Program-made: the position numbers and the translations under genes | Assembly (NCBI GenBank): GCA_964511405.1 | Contig: CAZEFK010000273.1 | Location: 1-8,171 of the forward strand | Reading direction: 5' to 3' | From: CAZEFK01 sp964511405 | GTDB taxonomy: Bacteria; Pseudomonadota; Alphaproteobacteria; Elsterales; Elsteraceae | DNA length: 8,171 bases | Shown here: piece by piece, positions 7,891-8,171 of the stretch | Numbering within the stretch: position 1 is the stretch's first letter | Layout: each line of letters starts with the position of its first letter | The notes under the pieces: generated by a model | The model's database searches: none | Told to the model about the DNA's origin: nothing | What the model saw: only the letters and a program-made list of their open reading frames with translations

Positions 7891-7897
7891 GAAGAGG
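7891..7897 (+). promoter_or_regulatory. Ribosome binding site of the binding-protein gene
   Basis: GAAGAGG lies 7 nt upstream of ATG 7905, in the only intergenic gap longer than 3 nt in the window. It is the best-spaced purine-rich site seen here. This fits a need for more binding protein than membrane components. Confidence 0.6.
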
Positions 7898-7904
7898 CCC
7901 CTCG

Positions 7905-8171
7905 ATGACCCTACGAACTCCAACCGTGCTCGCCGCGCTGGCCGTCGCCGGCGCCCTCCTGGCCGCGCCCGCGGCCGAGGCCGCCGGCAAGACCAAGGTC
8001 GGCTTCATCTATGTCGGCCCGGTCGGCGACTTCGGCTGGAGCTGGACCCACGACCAGGGCCGGTTGGCGATCGACGCGGCCATGGGCGACAAGGTCGAGA
8101 CCACCTTCGTCGAGAGCGTGCCCGAGGGCGCCGACGCCGAACGCGTGCTGACCCAGCTGGCCAAGGACGGC
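7905..8171 (+). CDS. BMP-family periplasmic purine/nucleoside-binding protein, 3'-truncated
   Basis: The first 89 codons are present, and the frame is still open at the right edge. The N-terminus is a Sec signal peptide: MTLRTP, then a hydrophobic core at about 8-22. A likely signal peptidase I site is AEA|AGK, after residue 26. There is no lipobox cysteine, so a soluble periplasmic protein is expected, unlike the lipoprotein PnrA/TmpC of spirochaetes. The mature protein begins KTKVGFIYVGPVGDFGWSW (29-47), then THDQGR and VETTFVESVPEGADAERVL (64-82). This is the first strand and ligand-facing loop of the BMP (PF02608-type) fold. Characterised members bind purine nucleosides, and proteobacterial relatives next to purine genes are assumed to bind purine bases or nucleosides. 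Being last after its permeases and ATPase fits a complete importer operon. Full family members are about 330-370 residues, so roughly three quarters of the protein is missing. Confidence 0.92.
   Translation, partial: MTLRTPTVLAALAVAGALLAAPAAEAAGKTKVGFIYVGPVGDFGWSWTHDQGRLAIDAAMGDKVETTFVESVPEGADAERVLTQLAKDG

Noticed and set aside
7888..7904. Possible hairpin (CGAG/CTCG) presenting the binding-protein ribosome binding site in its loop
   Set aside because: The stem is only 4 bp with a 9-nt loop, which is too weak to claim as a regulatory structure without conservation.
1..8171. A previously undescribed system
   Set aside because: Every stretch is accounted for by recognisable xanthine dehydrogenase and BMP-type importer genes. 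No unexplained gene, repeat array or non-coding region longer than 25 nt remains.

Overview
The window is a single, tightly packed, plus-strand block of seven genes. It comes from a very GC-rich bacterium (by eye around 70% GC, with strong G/C bias at third codon positions). Protein motifs, the separate XdhA/XdhB/XdhC arrangement and a periplasmic binding protein with a Sec signal peptide point to a Gram-negative, most likely an alphaproteobacterium. That placement is inferred from remembered family resemblance, not from a search.

Left part (1-4420): xdhA (5' end cut by the window edge), xdhB and xdhC. They encode the Fe-S/FAD subunit of xanthine dehydrogenase, its molybdopterin-binding catalytic subunit, and the chaperone that loads the molybdenum cofactor. 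The gaps are 3 nt (xdhA-xdhB) and 0 nt (xdhB-xdhC). All three genes share one reading frame and are separated only by two amber (TAG) stops.

Right part (4353-8171): an ABC importer of the BMP/YufNOPQ type. It has a tandem-domain ATPase whose start lies inside the 3' end of xdhC, two different permeases, and the first 89 codons of a BMP-family periplasmic binding protein cut by the right edge. Junctions are a 68-nt overlap, an 11-nt overlap, a 1-nt gap and a 25-nt gap.

Together the genes read as a purine salvage/catabolism operon: the importer would bring a purine base or nucleoside into the cell, and xanthine dehydrogenase would oxidise hypoxanthine/xanthine to urate. The promoter must lie upstream of the window. 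No intergenic space exceeds 25 nt, and no RNA gene, mobile element, CRISPR array or terminator was seen. I did not find a clearly undescribed system. The points most worth checking are the single-frame xdhABC arrangement split by two amber codons, the xdhC/ATPase overlap, and the transporter's actual substrate.
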